Assembly (NCBI GenBank): GCA_040218575.1
Contig: JAVJRE010000001.1
Location: 62,001 to 126,000 of the forward strand
DNA length: 64,000 nt
Reading direction: 5' to 3'
DNA from: Alphaproteobacteria bacterium
Lineage (GTDB): Bacteria > Pseudomonadota > Alphaproteobacteria > JAVJRE01
Below are positions 27,977 through 37,740 of this stretch, piece by piece (within the stretch, counting starts at the first letter, position 1; the number at the start of each line of letters is the position of its first letter). The position numbers and the translations under genes are program-made. Below the pieces are notes generated by a model that worked only from the letters and a program-made list of their open reading frames with translations, did no database searches and was not told the origin of the DNA.

Positions 27977-28747
27977 CTAGTGGCGCAGGGGGGCGGTGTC
28001 GCTGGCGGCCTCAAGCACCGCCATCTCGATCATGGCGATGAGGGCGCGGGCCCGTTCGGTCAGGTCGGCGGCTTCCAGCAGGGCCTGTTTTTCTTCCGGC
28101 GCGAAGGGGCAGACCATAGCCAGGGTGGTGACCAGCGCCTCGTTGCCGGCCTTGCGCAGAGACTCCCAGTCAACCTTGATCTGGCGGCGCGTCGTGAATA
28201 CTTCCAGCGCGGCGAACAGTCGTTCGCGGTCCACCTGCGCCGGCGGCGGAGCGATATCCGAAGATATGGCCACATCGGCCGGGCCGGAGTCGCCGGAGTC
28301 GGACCGGGCGTCGCTTTGAGCAGCAGCGTCGTCGCCGAGGCCGGAGGCGCGGGCCTCCTCTTCATAGTCGGCGCGATAGGGCGCGGTGTCGATCATCGCC
28401 ACGCGATAGCCCTTGACCATGGCCTGCTCCGCACCCAGGCGAAAGCGCGCCAGACCCTTCAGGGTGATGACGTAGCGGCCGTCATCGGTTTCGGCGAAGG
28501 AGATGATACGGCCGAGGCAGCCCACCTCGAACAGGCGGGGCTGCTCATTCGCCTCTCCGGTAATCGGCTGAATCAGGCCGATGATGCGGTCGCCGGCCAT
28601 GACATCGCCGACCATGGCCAGATAGCGCGGCTCGAAAATATTGAGCGGCAGACGACCGCCCGGCAACAGCAGCGCACCGGACAGGGGAAAGACCGGCACA
28701 TGGTCCGGCAGGGCGTCAAAGGCAGGGTCGAACGGTGTCAGGGCCAT
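27977..28747 (-). CDS. Lon protease N-terminal (substrate-binding) domain protein
   Basis: A 256-residue stand-alone LON-N domain protein without ATPase or protease parts. Its core reads [20 protein letters not shown] (continuing IFEPRY), then GLIQPI and [21 protein letters not shown] low-complexity Ser/Asp/Ala insert (about residues 140-175) precedes the C-terminal helical bundle. Such proteins are common in alphaproteobacteria next to the YbbN-like thioredoxin gene, which lies 5 bp upstream here. Presumed role in protein quality control. Confidence 0.9.
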   Translation of the reverse strand: MALTPFDPAFDALPDHVPVFPLSGALLLPGGRLPLNIFEPRYLAMVGDVMAGDRIIGLIQPITGEANEQPRLFEVGCLGRIISFAETDDGRYVITLKGLARFRLGAEQAMVKGYRVAMIDTAPYRADYEEEARASGLGDDAAAQSDARSDSGDSGPADVAISSDIAPPPAQVDRERLFAALEVFTTRRQIKVDWESLRKAGNEALVTTLAMVCPFAPEEKQALLEAADLTERARALIAMIEMAVLEAASDTAPLRH

Positions 28748-28752
28748 GGGGC

Positions 28753-29727
28753 TCAGGAAAAGAGGATGGTGGACAGCCGCCGCCGGCCGGCCAGGGTGAG
28801 GTCGTGACTGGCGCCGAGGGCATCGAAGATCTTGAGCAGAAGCTGGCGGGCCGCCTGCTCGTTCCAATCGCGATTGGCCTTGATGATCATCAGCAGATGG
28901 TCGATGGCTTCCTGGTTGCGGCCGGCACCATACAGCGCCTCGGCAAGATCGTGGCGCGCCTGATGGTCGACGGGATTCTGCGCCAGCCTATGCTCCAGCT
29001 CCGGGATGCGGCCGGCCTTCGCCGCCGCCTGACTGGCCAGCGCCACCGCCTGGGCTGCGCTCTCCACCTCCGGCACCTTGCGCAAGCTGTCCTCCAGGCT
29101 GTCGAGCAGGGCCTGCGCCTGTTCGCCGCTGCCGGCGCCCAGCAGGGTGCGGACCAGCCCGGCGATGGCCGCGCCGTTCTCCGGCTCCTGCTGAAGCACC
29201 TGGGCAAAGCCTTCCTGGGCGTCCATCCAGCGCTCGTCCGCCAGAGCGGCCTGCGCCTGCTCCAGCACCTCGGCCATGGCCTGACCCGGCGCCGACAGGC
29301 CCGACAGCTTCTTGACGAACTCCGCGATCTGGCTTTCCGGCAGGGCGCCCTGGAAGGCGTCCACCGGCCGGCCGTCATGAAAGGCGTAGACCGTTGGAAT
29401 GGACTGGATACGAAGCTGGGCGGCGAGGCCCTGATTCTCGTCCACGTTGATCTTGACCAGGCGGACCTTGCCGCGCGCGGCGGTGACCGCCTTCTCCAGC
29501 AACGGGCCCAGAGTCTTGCAGGGGCCACACCACGGCGCCCAGAAATCAACAATGACCGGAACCTGGGCCGATGCCTCGATGACGTCGGTCATGAAGGTCT
29601 GCTCGCTCGAATCCAGGATGGCTGGCGCGGCCGGCGCAGCGCCGTTGGGGCGGGCGGGCGCGGCCTGGCCGGCCGGGTCGTTGGCGGACATACCGCCCGG
29701 GCCGAGCCCGCCGATGATCGGTTCCAT
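28753..29727 (-). CDS. YbbN/CnoX-like thioredoxin-TPR co-chaperone
   Basis: A 324-residue protein with an N-terminal thioredoxin domain (VIVDFWAPWCGPCKTLGPLL; CGPC active site at about residue 67) and a C-terminal TPR-like helical region. This is the YbbN (CnoX) architecture, a redox-linked holdase that hands clients to GroEL or DnaK. The E. coli protein has an SxxC motif, whereas this one keeps CxxC, as in many alphaproteobacteria. It begins the four-gene minus-strand set ending at 27295. Confidence 0.9.
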   Translation of the reverse strand: MEPIIGGLGPGGMSANDPAGQAAPARPNGAAPAAPAILDSSEQTFMTDVIEASAQVPVIVDFWAPWCGPCKTLGPLLEKAVTAARGKVRLVKINVDENQGLAAQLRIQSIPTVYAFHDGRPVDAFQGALPESQIAEFVKKLSGLSAPGQAMAEVLEQAQAALADERWMDAQEGFAQVLQQEPENGAAIAGLVRTLLGAGSGEQAQALLDSLEDSLRKVPEVESAAQAVALASQAAAKAGRIPELEHRLAQNPVDHQARHDLAEALYGAGRNQEAIDHLLMIIKANRDWNEQAARQLLLKIFDALGASHDLTLAGRRRLSTILFS

Positions 29728-29878
29728 GGAATACTCCTGCGTGCTTTGTGGCCGGTTCGGGCCGCGGATTGATCGGCAGTATGGCACGGCCGGCGGCCGC
29801 GGCGGCAGGCCGGCCAGCCGGTCAATACATGGGGTCAGGGGCGGGCCGGAACAAGGTCCCCGGAGGCGGAGCGCGGGC

Positions 29879-30481
29879 TCAGGCGGCAGCCTTATCGGCG
29901 CCCAGCGCCAGACGCAGCGGCGCCCGGCCGCAGGATTCCATGAAGCGCACCAGATCATCGGGGCCGATGGCGGTGGTGGCGGTATTGCGCAGCGGGTGAA
30001 AATGCACCCGCCGGCAGGCGAACAGCGCCGGATCGAGCACCACCAGCACATTACGCGCGGAGGGATTGAGCAGGGCGAAGGGCGTCACGGTGCCGGGCTC
30101 CACCCCCATGACCTGGCCCAGGCGTTCGGCCGAGGCGAAGGACAGGGTCTGCAACGGCTGGCCGGCGGCGACCAGGCGGCGACGCAGCGCCTTCAGATCA
30201 ACGGCAGTGGATTCGAGCGCCGCCACCAGAACGAAGCGATCCTTCTTGTCCTTGAGGAACAGGCATTTGCCGTGGCCGGCCGTGCCGCCGTCGCCGCCCC
30301 CGCCGAGCGCCTCATCCACCTGGCGGCGCACCGCCTGGCTCTGATCCACGGTGAAGACGGCCGGATGTTCCACGGTGTGCACCGTGATGGCCAGGTCGTG
30401 CAACACGCGGAACAGGTCGTCCGGCGTGGCCGCGCCGGCGACCGGGCCGGCGGTGGGAGCATGGTTCGTGGTGTCGGCCAT
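29879..30481 (-). CDS. YbaK/ProX-type aminoacyl-tRNA editing domain protein
   Basis: A 200-residue trans-editing deacylase homologue. The core includes ITVHTVEHPAVFTVDQS, the Lys-bearing strand GKCLFLKDKKDRFVLVAALE and GVEPGTVTPFALLN. This is the ProX/PrdX branch that hydrolyses mischarged Ala-tRNA(Pro), rather than the Cys-specific YbaK. The ATG at 30481 (MADTTN) fits family length; an upstream in-frame start at 30502 adds seven residues. Confidence 0.88.
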   Translation of the reverse strand: MADTTNHAPTAGPVAGAATPDDLFRVLHDLAITVHTVEHPAVFTVDQSQAVRRQVDEALGGGGDGGTAGHGKCLFLKDKKDRFVLVAALESTAVDLKALRRRLVAAGQPLQTLSFASAERLGQVMGVEPGTVTPFALLNPSARNVLVVLDPALFACRRVHFHPLRNTATTAIGPDDLVRFMESCGRAPLRLALGADKAAA

Positions 30482-30514
30482 GACGGGCGCCCTCGCTGGC
30501 ATGGTGGCACCGGT

Positions 30515-31489
30515 CTAGCCGGCGAAGCGGTGTTCGGCGATGCCCTGAAAGCCGGGCCGGCAGGCAAAGAGCGAGCCGGCCTGGGGCTGGTCCGGTGCCA
30601 GGTGAAGGCCGGCGCCGGGACCGAGCGAGGCGATGAACAGGGTCTGCATGTCATGGCCGCCGAAGCCTGGCATGGTGGGGAATTGCACCGGCACGTCAAT
30701 CACCCGGTCGACGGCGCCATCGGGGCGAAAGCGGGCCACCGCCCAGCCGCCGGCAATGGCCAGCCAGTAGCCGCCCTGGCTGTCCACACACGCGCCATCG
30801 GGGGCGGGCGCGGCGGCGGCGGCGCTATCGCGGGCAGCAGGGTCGGCTGCGCCCGCCGGTCGGCGGTCCGCGAACAGCCGGGGCACATGGGCAAACAGGC
30901 GCTGGCCAGTCATGGCGCCGCTGGCGGCGTCGAAATCCCAGGCCTGAACAGTGGCGTCGTCGCCGCCAGTATCGGCGTGATAGAGGGTGCGGCCATCGTT
31001 GCTCCAGGCCAGACCATTGGCGATCCGCACCGGCGCACGCATGCGCCGCCACGACAGATCGGGCGCCAGCCGCCACAGGGCGCCGGCCGGTTGGCCACCA
31101 TTCGGATCAAACGCCATGGTGCCGGCCCAGAAGGCGCCATCGGGCCCGGCCCGGCCATCGTTGAAACGATTGGCCGGCTTGTCCGCCTCCGGATCGCCGA
31201 TGGCGGTCACCCGGCGCGACGCAAAATCCACAAACGCGAACCCCGAGGCCAGGGCCGCCACCAGCCCGCCCCGCTCGTCCGGCCGGCGGCGGAAGGCGAT
31301 GCAGCCGACCGGCCCGGCCAGCGGACAGGACTCGTCGTGCCCGGTCACGGGATCGAAGCGGTGGATGGCCGGACCCGGTATGTCGACCCAGTAGAGACGC
31401 TGCTCCGCCTCGTGCCAGGCCAGGCCTTCGGCCAGGGCGACGCGGCAATCGAGGACACAGGTGACCGCCGGCGCTGATCGCGTCGTCAT
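30515..31489 (-). CDS. SMP-30/gluconolactonase-family lactonase
   Basis: A 324-residue six-bladed beta-propeller of the SMP-30/LRE family. Metal-site residues are recognisable: Glu in LAEGLAWHEAEQRLYWVDI, Asn in NRFNDGRAGPDGAFWAGTM, Asn in RIANGLAWSNDGRTLYHAD, and the Asp of PDGACVDSQGGYWLA. These enzymes open sugar lactones. A Pro/Ala-rich insert lies near residues 205-225. It is followed by the editing-domain gene and preceded, 24 bp away, by the PhyH gene on the same strand. Confidence 0.88.
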   Translation of the reverse strand: MTTRSAPAVTCVLDCRVALAEGLAWHEAEQRLYWVDIPGPAIHRFDPVTGHDESCPLAGPVGCIAFRRRPDERGGLVAALASGFAFVDFASRRVTAIGDPEADKPANRFNDGRAGPDGAFWAGTMAFDPNGGQPAGALWRLAPDLSWRRMRAPVRIANGLAWSNDGRTLYHADTGGDDATVQAWDFDAASGAMTGQRLFAHVPRLFADRRPAGAADPAARDSAAAAAPAPDGACVDSQGGYWLAIAGGWAVARFRPDGAVDRVIDVPVQFPTMPGFGGHDMQTLFIASLGPGAGLHLAPDQPQAGSLFACRPGFQGIAEHRFAG

Positions 31490-31513
31490 GGGCGCGCGGT
31501 CATGGCGGCGGCG

Positions 31514-32329
31514 TCATGGTGATGGGGGTGAGCGGTCGCTCATGGCGACGAGGCGCGGGTCGAGGGCGGCGCGCTCGGCCGGGGTCAGCACCGTGCGCGG
31601 ATAGAGATAGGGGTCATAGTGGCCGTCGCGCACCCAGAACCAGTGAAGGCTGCGGCGATAGCGCCGTTGCGGGTTGCGCACACCGTGCAGCAGATTGTTG
31701 TTGTAGACCACCGCGTCGCCGGGCCGCAGATCAACCGCGACGCGCCCCGGCATGGCGTCGTGATAGACGGCGCGGTCATCAGTCAGGCCACGCACCGCCG
31801 CCTCGCCGGCGGTCATGGGCCGGCGATGGCTGCCGGGCACGATCATCAGGCAGGCATCGTCACTGAGCGCCACGTTCCACTGAATCTGCGAGAAGGGCGT
31901 CGTGGCGCAGAACGCCGCCAGGTCAAAGGCCGCCGGCAGGGACGGCGGCAGGAAGTTGGTGTCCTGGTGCCAATACATGTCCGGCGTGTCGAAGTTGAGA
32001 TAGTAGGACGTGCCGATCAGCGGCCCGTGGCCCAGCCGTTCGGACAGGCCGAGAATGGCATCGTCGCACAGGCAGTTGAGCAAGGCCGGCTGGTGATGGC
32101 CGGCGAGAGCCGGGCTCAGCAGATCGACGCGACTGGCGCTGCGGTGCTTTTCGGTGCGCCTGGCGGCAGCGGCGAAACGGTCGGCGCGATCACTGAGATC
32201 GCGCAGGGTCGAGCCCCGGAATATGCCGCGGACAATCAGATAGCCGTTGGCTTCATAGGCCTGGCTGTCTGCCGCCGCGGCGTCGCGGGCGGCGATTTCG
32301 CTGAGCGGGACGGCGATCTGTTCGGCCAT
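31514..32329 (-). CDS. Phytanoyl-CoA dioxygenase (PhyH) family protein
   Basis: A 271-residue Fe(II)/2OG oxygenase. The HxD motif is in PDMYWHQDTNFLPP, the distal His in VVYNNNLLHGVRNP, and the 2OG Arg in the RYRRSLHWFWV segment. PhyH-family enzymes hydroxylate diverse small molecules. It shows no close resemblance to the oxygenase triplet at 3208-9362. Substrate unknown. The next gene downstream is the SMP-30 lactonase. Confidence 0.88.
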   Translation of the reverse strand: MAEQIAVPLSEIAARDAAAADSQAYEANGYLIVRGIFRGSTLRDLSDRADRFAAAARRTEKHRSASRVDLLSPALAGHHQPALLNCLCDDAILGLSERLGHGPLIGTSYYLNFDTPDMYWHQDTNFLPPSLPAAFDLAAFCATTPFSQIQWNVALSDDACLMIVPGSHRRPMTAGEAAVRGLTDDRAVYHDAMPGRVAVDLRPGDAVVYNNNLLHGVRNPQRRYRRSLHWFWVRDGHYDPYLYPRTVLTPAERAALDPRLVAMSDRSPPSP

Positions 32330-32508
32330 GGCGGCGGTCCGGGTGTGTGGCCTGGTGGCGGGACGGCGGCAGGGATAGTGGCCGCGTTTGCCCGAAGTCT
32401 AGCCGCCCGGCGGACGGCGGCAAGATGGCAAACCCGGCGGAACCTGCCCCTTGCCGGCCGGCCTGCTCCGCGCCTTGTGATCGTCCGGGGTCGCTGCGGA
32501 CCCTCATT

Positions 32509-32524
32509 TTAACGTCCGGTTTAC
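32509..32524 (+). promoter_or_regulatory. CtrA-like binding site upstream of the sensor kinase
   Basis: TTAA-(7 nt)-TTTAC lies about 62-77 bp before the kinase start, one base off the CtrA consensus TTAA-N7-TTAAC. It is in a short AT-rich island of an otherwise GC-rich 256-bp gap between divergent genes. The association with a PleC/DivJ-like kinase makes it plausible; single near-matches also arise by chance. Confidence 0.35.
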
Positions 32525-32585
32525 GGCCCAAGCCTAGGTTTTGTGGTGAATTCGCGCCATGTGGCAAATCCGGGAGCGTTGCGCC

Positions 32586-34718
32586 ATGTCACCGCCCGAC
32601 AGGCCGCCGCACGACAGGCCGCCGCCCCGCAGGGGCCAGTCCCGCCGTCCGGTGACTACGCCGGCGGTCGGCCATGTGCCGTTGAGACGGTTGTTGGTCG
32701 CCGGCGTGGCGGTGCTGCTGGTGGCCATGTGGGGGCTGTTCGGCCTGACCACGGCGCAGCAATTCGACCTGGCCCGCGATTCCGCGCAAAGCGATACCGC
32801 CACTGTGGCCAAGCTGGTGGATGCCTGGGCCCAGTCCAGCCTGGCCCGCGTTGACTATCTGGCCGGCACCGTCGAGGCGATGCTGGACTTCGATCCGACG
32901 CCGGCCGATCTCAACGCATTGCTGGCCCGCCAGCAGGCGGCAGACCCTGACCTGTTTCCGGTTATCGAGGTGCGTGATTCCACTTATGGCTTCATCGCCT
33001 CATCGAACCCGGACTTTCCCATAGAGAGTGCGCGCAACTTCGATTCCGATCTGCCGGCCAAGACCGCCTCTGAAATCGGCCTGCCGCGGGTGGTCGGCGA
33101 CGACCTGCTGATTCCGGTGCGTCAGGCGCTGCACGACAGCGCCGGGGTCAAGCGCGGCATCGTGGTGGTCGAGATCGCGCCGTTCTACTTCGGCGGCTTT
33201 TCGGCCGACCTCGGGCTGCCGGCCGGCGCCGCCGTGGTCATGTTGCGGGAAGACGGGCCGCTGCTGGTGCGCGGGCCCGACGACCAGAACATGGTAGGCG
33301 ACAGCTATCGCGACTCCGCTCTGTGGCGGGCTCTGCAGGAGGCGCCGACCGGCAGCTTCCATGCGCTGGATCGTGACCGGGTGGAGCGCATTACCAGCTA
33401 CCGGCTGAGCGATACTTTACCGCTGGCGGTGGCGGTGGGCTTTGCCACCGACCAGGTGTTCGCGGCGACCCGCCAGCGGGCGGTCGAGAACGGTCTGGCC
33501 GGTGCTTTGCTGAGTGCGCTGCTGATCGCCGGCACCGCCTATCTGGTGCGTCAGATCGGCCGCCGCGCCACGGCCGAGGCGCAGGCCGGGATCGCCCGCG
33601 CCGCCGTGCAGTCGGTTGGCAGCGGCGTCGCCGTGGTGGTGGTGGACGAACAGCGGCGCATCGTCCTGGCCAATCCGGCGCTGGGTCGTCTGCTGGGTCG
33701 CCCGCCGGACGCCCTGACCGGTTGCCCGCTGGCGGATGTGGCGGCGCCGCAACTGGTGGCGGCCTTCGCCGATGATGATTGGCTGGACAGCGCGAGCGGT
33801 TCGGCCGCCGGCGAGAGCGTGCGCGAGGTGGCGCTGACCATGCCGGACGGCACGGAGATCTGGGTCGAGGTGCGGCTGGCGCCGATTCCCGAGCGCTTCG
33901 GCCTGACCCATCACGCGGTTCTGGTGCTGACCGACCGTACGGAAAGCCGCCAGGCCGAGCAGGCCTTGATCGAGGCGCGTGACCAGGCGGAAGCCAGCAG
34001 CCGGTCGAAGAGCGAGTTCCTGGCCAATATGAGCCACGAGTTGCGCACGCCGCTGAACGCGGTCATCGGCTTTGCCGAGGTCATTGCCGGCGAGGTGTTC
34101 GGCCCGGTCGGCACGCCACGCTACCGCGAGTATGCCGAGGACATTCATCAGTCAGGCAGTCATTTGCTGCGTATTATTTCCGACATTCTCGACCTCGCCA
34201 AGATCGAGGCCAATCGGGTGGTGCTGGACGAGGAACCGGTGGACGTGGCGACGACCCTGGCCATGTGCGCGCGGCTGATCGCCGGCCGGGCGGAGGAGGC
34301 CGGTGTGGCCATCAAGGTTGAGGCGGCGGACGATCTGCCGCGACTGATGGCCGACGAGCTGCGGGTCAAGCAGGTGGTGCTGAATCTATTGTCCAACGCG
34401 GTCAAGTTCAGCCCGGAGGCGGGCACGGTGCGCCTTGCCGCGCGGCTGACCCATGACGGGGGTCTGGTGGTCGAGGTCCATGACAATGGCCCGGGCATGA
34501 CGGCGGAGCAGGCGGTGCTGGCCATGGAGCCGTTCCGCCAGGTCAATGGCATGGTGGCGGTCAGCCGCGAGGGCACCGGGCTTGGCCTGCCGCTGGCGAC
34601 GCGGCTGATGGCATTGCATGACGGACGGCTGGTGATTGCCAGCACACCGGGAGTCGGCACCACGGTCGAGGCGCGCTTTCCGGCCGCGCGGGTGGTTCGC
34701 CGCCGCGCTGCCGCCTGA
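32586..34718 (+). CDS. Membrane sensor histidine kinase, PleC/DivJ-like catalytic core
   Basis: A 710-residue kinase. A Pro/Arg-rich cytoplasmic tail is followed by TM1 (VAGVAVLLVAMWGLFGLT), a periplasmic Cache-like sensor (about 50-290), TM2 (ALLSALLIAGTAYLV), a PAS domain (about 335-450), then HisKA with the phospho-His in FLANMSHELRTPLNAVIGFA and HATPase_c with N (VVLNLLSNAVKFS), G1 (DNGPGM) and G2 (GTGLGLPLA) boxes. The segment after the His (FGPVGTPRYREYAEDI) is the form seen in the PleC/DivJ group that signals to DivK. No response regulator is adjacent. The start at 32586 has GGGAG upstream; 32559 is an in-frame alternative. Confidence 0.92.
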   Translation: MSPPDRPPHDRPPPRRGQSRRPVTTPAVGHVPLRRLLVAGVAVLLVAMWGLFGLTTAQQFDLARDSAQSDTATVAKLVDAWAQSSLARVDYLAGTVEAMLDFDPTPADLNALLARQQAADPDLFPVIEVRDSTYGFIASSNPDFPIESARNFDSDLPAKTASEIGLPRVVGDDLLIPVRQALHDSAGVKRGIVVVEIAPFYFGGFSADLGLPAGAAVVMLREDGPLLVRGPDDQNMVGDSYRDSALWRALQEAPTGSFHALDRDRVERITSYRLSDTLPLAVAVGFATDQVFAATRQRAVENGLAGALLSALLIAGTAYLVRQIGRRATAEAQAGIARAAVQSVGSGVAVVVVDEQRRIVLANPALGRLLGRPPDALTGCPLADVAAPQLVAAFADDDWLDSASGSAAGESVREVALTMPDGTEIWVEVRLAPIPERFGLTHHAVLVLTDRTESRQAEQALIEARDQAEASSRSKSEFLANMSHELRTPLNAVIGFAEVIAGEVFGPVGTPRYREYAEDIHQSGSHLLRIISDILDLAKIEANRVVLDEEPVDVATTLAMCARLIAGRAEEAGVAIKVEAADDLPRLMADELRVKQVVLNLLSNAVKFSPEAGTVRLAARLTHDGGLVVEVHDNGPGMTAEQAVLAMEPFRQVNGMVAVSREGTGLGLPLATRLMALHDGRLVIASTPGVGTTVEARFPAARVVRRRAAA

Positions 34719-34753
34719 GAGAGTCCGGGCCAGAGAGTGCGCGTCCGGGCGGC

Positions 34754-35194
34754 CTAGTTCTTCACAACCTGACCGCGAATCTCACCTGGCGGAAAGGCCG
34801 CGGTGTGAATATTGATGTACCACAGCCCGGCCAGCACCTGATCCATCTGGATCTGGTTGAGGACCGCCTGGCCCTGCCACGGGCTTTCGCCACCGCGACC
34901 GATATCAAGCACCACGGCGGCGTTCTGCTCCGCCGTTCCGGGCCCGTGGAAATGGAGAACCGTCGCCGGCGCTGTCAGATCGTGGGCCTGGATATGCCAC
35001 TGCAGCAGACCGGTCGCCGTATCCAGAACCAGGGTCGCACTGCCCGCCGCCGGAGAGGTGATGGGCGGCACTTCATTGGCGCCGGACAGAGTGGCGCGAA
35101 AGTGGATGGTGTCGGCGGCGGCCGGCGACGTCAGAACGCCGGCAATCAGGAGGCTCAATCCGGCGAGGCCGGCCGCGACAGCAGAAGTGCGCAT
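34754..35194 (-). CDS. Secreted CHRD-domain protein
   Basis: A 146-residue protein with an N-terminal signal peptide (AVAAGLAGLSLLIAGVLTSP, cleavage near AAADT) and a single CHRD domain: FRATLSGANEVPPITSPAAG, then TVLHFHGPGT and GLWYINIHTAAFPPGEIRGQ. CHRD domains are extracellular beta folds of unclear function. A good ribosome site (GGAG followed by an A-run) precedes the ATG. It converges with the sensor kinase. Confidence 0.9.
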   Translation of the reverse strand: MRTSAVAAGLAGLSLLIAGVLTSPAAADTIHFRATLSGANEVPPITSPAAGSATLVLDTATGLLQWHIQAHDLTAPATVLHFHGPGTAEQNAAVVLDIGRGGESPWQGQAVLNQIQMDQVLAGLWYINIHTAAFPPGEIRGQVVKN

Positions 35195-35397
35195 AGGCGT
35201 TTTTTTCTCCAGGCCGCAGGGGCGGCGACAGGTGCAAGGATAGCATAGCCTGACCCGGGATGCCGCGTCTGGCAAATCACCGGCGGCGATAACGGAGGTC
35301 TGCGCCGGACGTTCGCGCCGGAATTGTGCGGCAGGCGTATGGCGGGCGGGCGCCGGCGGTCTTGGTATCGCCGGTGGCGGGAGTCTAGGCTCCCGCC

Positions 35398-36060
35398 ATG
35401 TGCAACGCCTATCGCCTGACCACGGACCAGGAAGCCATGCGCCGGTTGTTCCGCTTGCCGCCGGCGGCCGACCGGCTGGGCAACTTCCGGCCGGCGGATG
35501 GCGTGTGGCCGGACCAGGACGCACCGGTGGTGCTGGGCGGCGAAGCGGGGGGCGGTGCAGGAGGCGGCCGGACCCTGGAGCTGCTGCGCTGGGGCTTTCC
35601 GCCGCCGCCCGGCGCGCGCCAGCCGGTGACCAACGCGCGCAATCTGGAGTCCGGCTTCTGGCGGCCGTGGCTGACGGCGGCGCACCGCTGTCTGGTGCCG
35701 TTCACCGGCTTCGCCGAGCCGCATCCTGCGCGGCGCGACGAACGGGGCCGCGTGGCCAACGCATGGTTCGCCGTTAGGGGCGCGGAGGTCAGCGCCTTCG
35801 CCGGCGTCTGGCGGCCGTGGCGCGGCGAACGGCTGCAGGCGGTGGACGGCAAGCCGCGCCGCCAGCGGGTCGCCGGCGACTGGCGCCTGTTCGCCATTCT
35901 GACCACGGCGCCCAATCCCCTGGTGGCGGCGGTGCATCCCAAGGCCATGCCGGTGATTCTGCCGCCTGAGGCGTGGGACGCCTGGCTCACCGCACCCTGG
36001 GAGGAGGCGCGGCGTCTGGTGCGGGCGCTGCCGGCGGAAGAAATGGAGATGGCGGGCTAG
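35398..36060 (+). CDS. SRAP-family protein (HMCES/YedK-like)
   Basis: A 220-residue SOS-response-associated peptidase-family protein, which crosslinks to abasic sites in single-stranded DNA. The catalytic Cys is residue 2 (MCNAYRLT). The Asn/Glu segment is TNARNLES and the His is in VAAVHPKAMPVILPPE. FTGFAEPH replaces the more usual YEW-type segment, and HPKAMP the usual HxRMP, so this is a divergent branch. Alphaproteobacteria often carry more than one paralogue. Its stop shares CTAG with the stop of the convergent gene. Confidence 0.85.
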   Translation: MCNAYRLTTDQEAMRRLFRLPPAADRLGNFRPADGVWPDQDAPVVLGGEAGGGAGGGRTLELLRWGFPPPPGARQPVTNARNLESGFWRPWLTAAHRCLVPFTGFAEPHPARRDERGRVANAWFAVRGAEVSAFAGVWRPWRGERLQAVDGKPRRQRVAGDWRLFAILTTAPNPLVAAVHPKAMPVILPPEAWDAWLTAPWEEARRLVRALPAEEMEMAG

Positions 36061-37648
36061 CGGCCGCTGCCGGTTGTGCCGCCGGCTGCGCCACCGCTGG
36101 CGGGCGCGCCATAGGCCGGGAAGTGCAACGGAAAATCGGCGGCGATGCGGGCTTCCTGCTCGGTGAATGAGGAGATGATTGCAGGCATGCGCCGGTCCGG
36201 CAGGGCGCGGGCCAGGTCGATCACCGCATAGGAGCGGGGGTGGACAAAGTAGGTGTCGTCCGTCTCTGTCACCGCGGCATGGAGATAGTTGTAGAAATCG
36301 CGATAGCGCGCCGGGTTGTAGGGATCGGCCGTAAAGATGCGCAGGAAGGTCTGCGGCAGATGGGTGAAGGCCTGTTCCTGGGCGTCGTCAAGCTGTCCAG
36401 CCTTGTGCCCCTCCACCAGCATGTTGGCGATACTGGTTTCCAGAATGTCCGGCCGTGCCGGCCGCTGACCGCGCAGGGCGCTCAAATCGCGCGCCGCCTC
36501 CCCATGGCGGCCTGCTCCATCGGTATTGAGGGCATTGATGTAGACATGGACCGGCAGTTCCTGCCTCGCCACTGCCCCCACGGCCGCCAACAGGTTGCAG
36601 AGCGAAGACAGGCGCGGATTGACGCAGCCGTCGTAGGGCAATACCGCATGAAGGCGTCGAGGCCGCGGCCGCTGTTGACCAGGGCGCGGATGCGCGACTC
36701 ATAGTCGGCGTCGGACAGTGGTCCGCCCGCCGCCTCACCCCGCGCCGCGCTCACCATCAAATCGGCCATGGCCGCCGGAATGAACGGGTCCCACGCCAGG
36801 CTGGCGGCCGGTCGCCCGGCAAATACGGAGAGATCGGCCTGGACGACTGTGGGCTGGCTGAACGCCAGTGTCTCGACCACAGGCTCCACGTCAATTCCCA
36901 GGCGTTGGGTTAGACGCTCAATGCGCTCGGGGATATGGCCGGACGCTATAACCGCAGAAGCAACCTCAGGGTGGAGGTGCGGTTTCCAAACCAGCCATGC
37001 GGCGAAGGTGGCACGATGAGACGGCGAGGGAAACTCCACCCCACCGGGTGCAATGGTCGCAACGTTTACACCTTCGGCAACGACTCTGGTTCCGGCGCCG
37101 GCAGAGCTAGCCCGGAATTGAGGAGACGGCATTGCATCGGAGGCGATATCCAGTGCATAGGTCGAGCCAACTGTCTGCTCCAGCCAGAAACGGTTAAGGG
37201 CCGTTTGCGGCAGGACACCCGCCGCGACTAGGCTCGCTGTAGCGCCCAGATTATGGCGCAGCAGCGCCTGGGACATGAACCAGTCGCCGAAGAGAGATGT
37301 ACTGGTGAACGGACGCTCTCCGTCCAGAACCGTAAGAATGCGGCGCTGACGGAAGTCGAAGAGCCTTGTCGCCAACCCCTGGCGTTCGATGACGGCATCG
37401 GGACCGAGGAGCACCTCGAGCCTACGCTCTTCGTTGCCGCGGGTGATGGTGACGGTAAAGGCGAGGGCTTCGAAGGCGGTGTCGCCGCGCAGGGCGAGAT
37501 AGGCATCGCCGTCGAGATGCGGTGCGGCCGGCGGCGGCGCATCCTGAGCGATGGCCGGTCCGGCGATGGCGCCCGCGACCAGGGCCAGCATGACCGCGAG
37601 GGTGCGAAGGACAGTGGGCGCGACGGCGGGCATGGCGGTCTCCGGCAA
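36057..37648 (-). pseudogene. Secreted protein of unknown function with an apparent -1 frameshift
   Basis: Two overlapping minus-strand frames appear to be one gene. The 5' frame (from 37648, or 37633) has a signal peptide (TLAVMLALVAGAIAGPAIAQ) and runs to GRGLDAFMRY near 36640, after which it becomes Arg/Ser-rich and unnatural. The other frame then continues from LPYDGCVNPRLSSLCNLL to the stop at 36057 with normal composition. Adding one T in the run at about 36638-36642 would join them into about 530 residues. It may be a sequencing error, a recent mutation or, less likely, recoding. I recognise no domain. Confidence 0.65.
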
Positions 37649-37740
37649 TCAGGGGCGGACCAGTATGACGGCGCGGAGGGGCAGGTCAAATGACCGGTGG
37701 AAAACGCCGGTCGCCATGCATGTGAGGAATGGGCAGGAAT

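Noticed and set aside
36057-36641. Separate small gene starting at a TTG within the 3' part of the secreted-protein gene
   Set aside because: The sequence continues the upstream protein after a one-base shift, has no ribosome site of its own, and is better explained as a frameshift.
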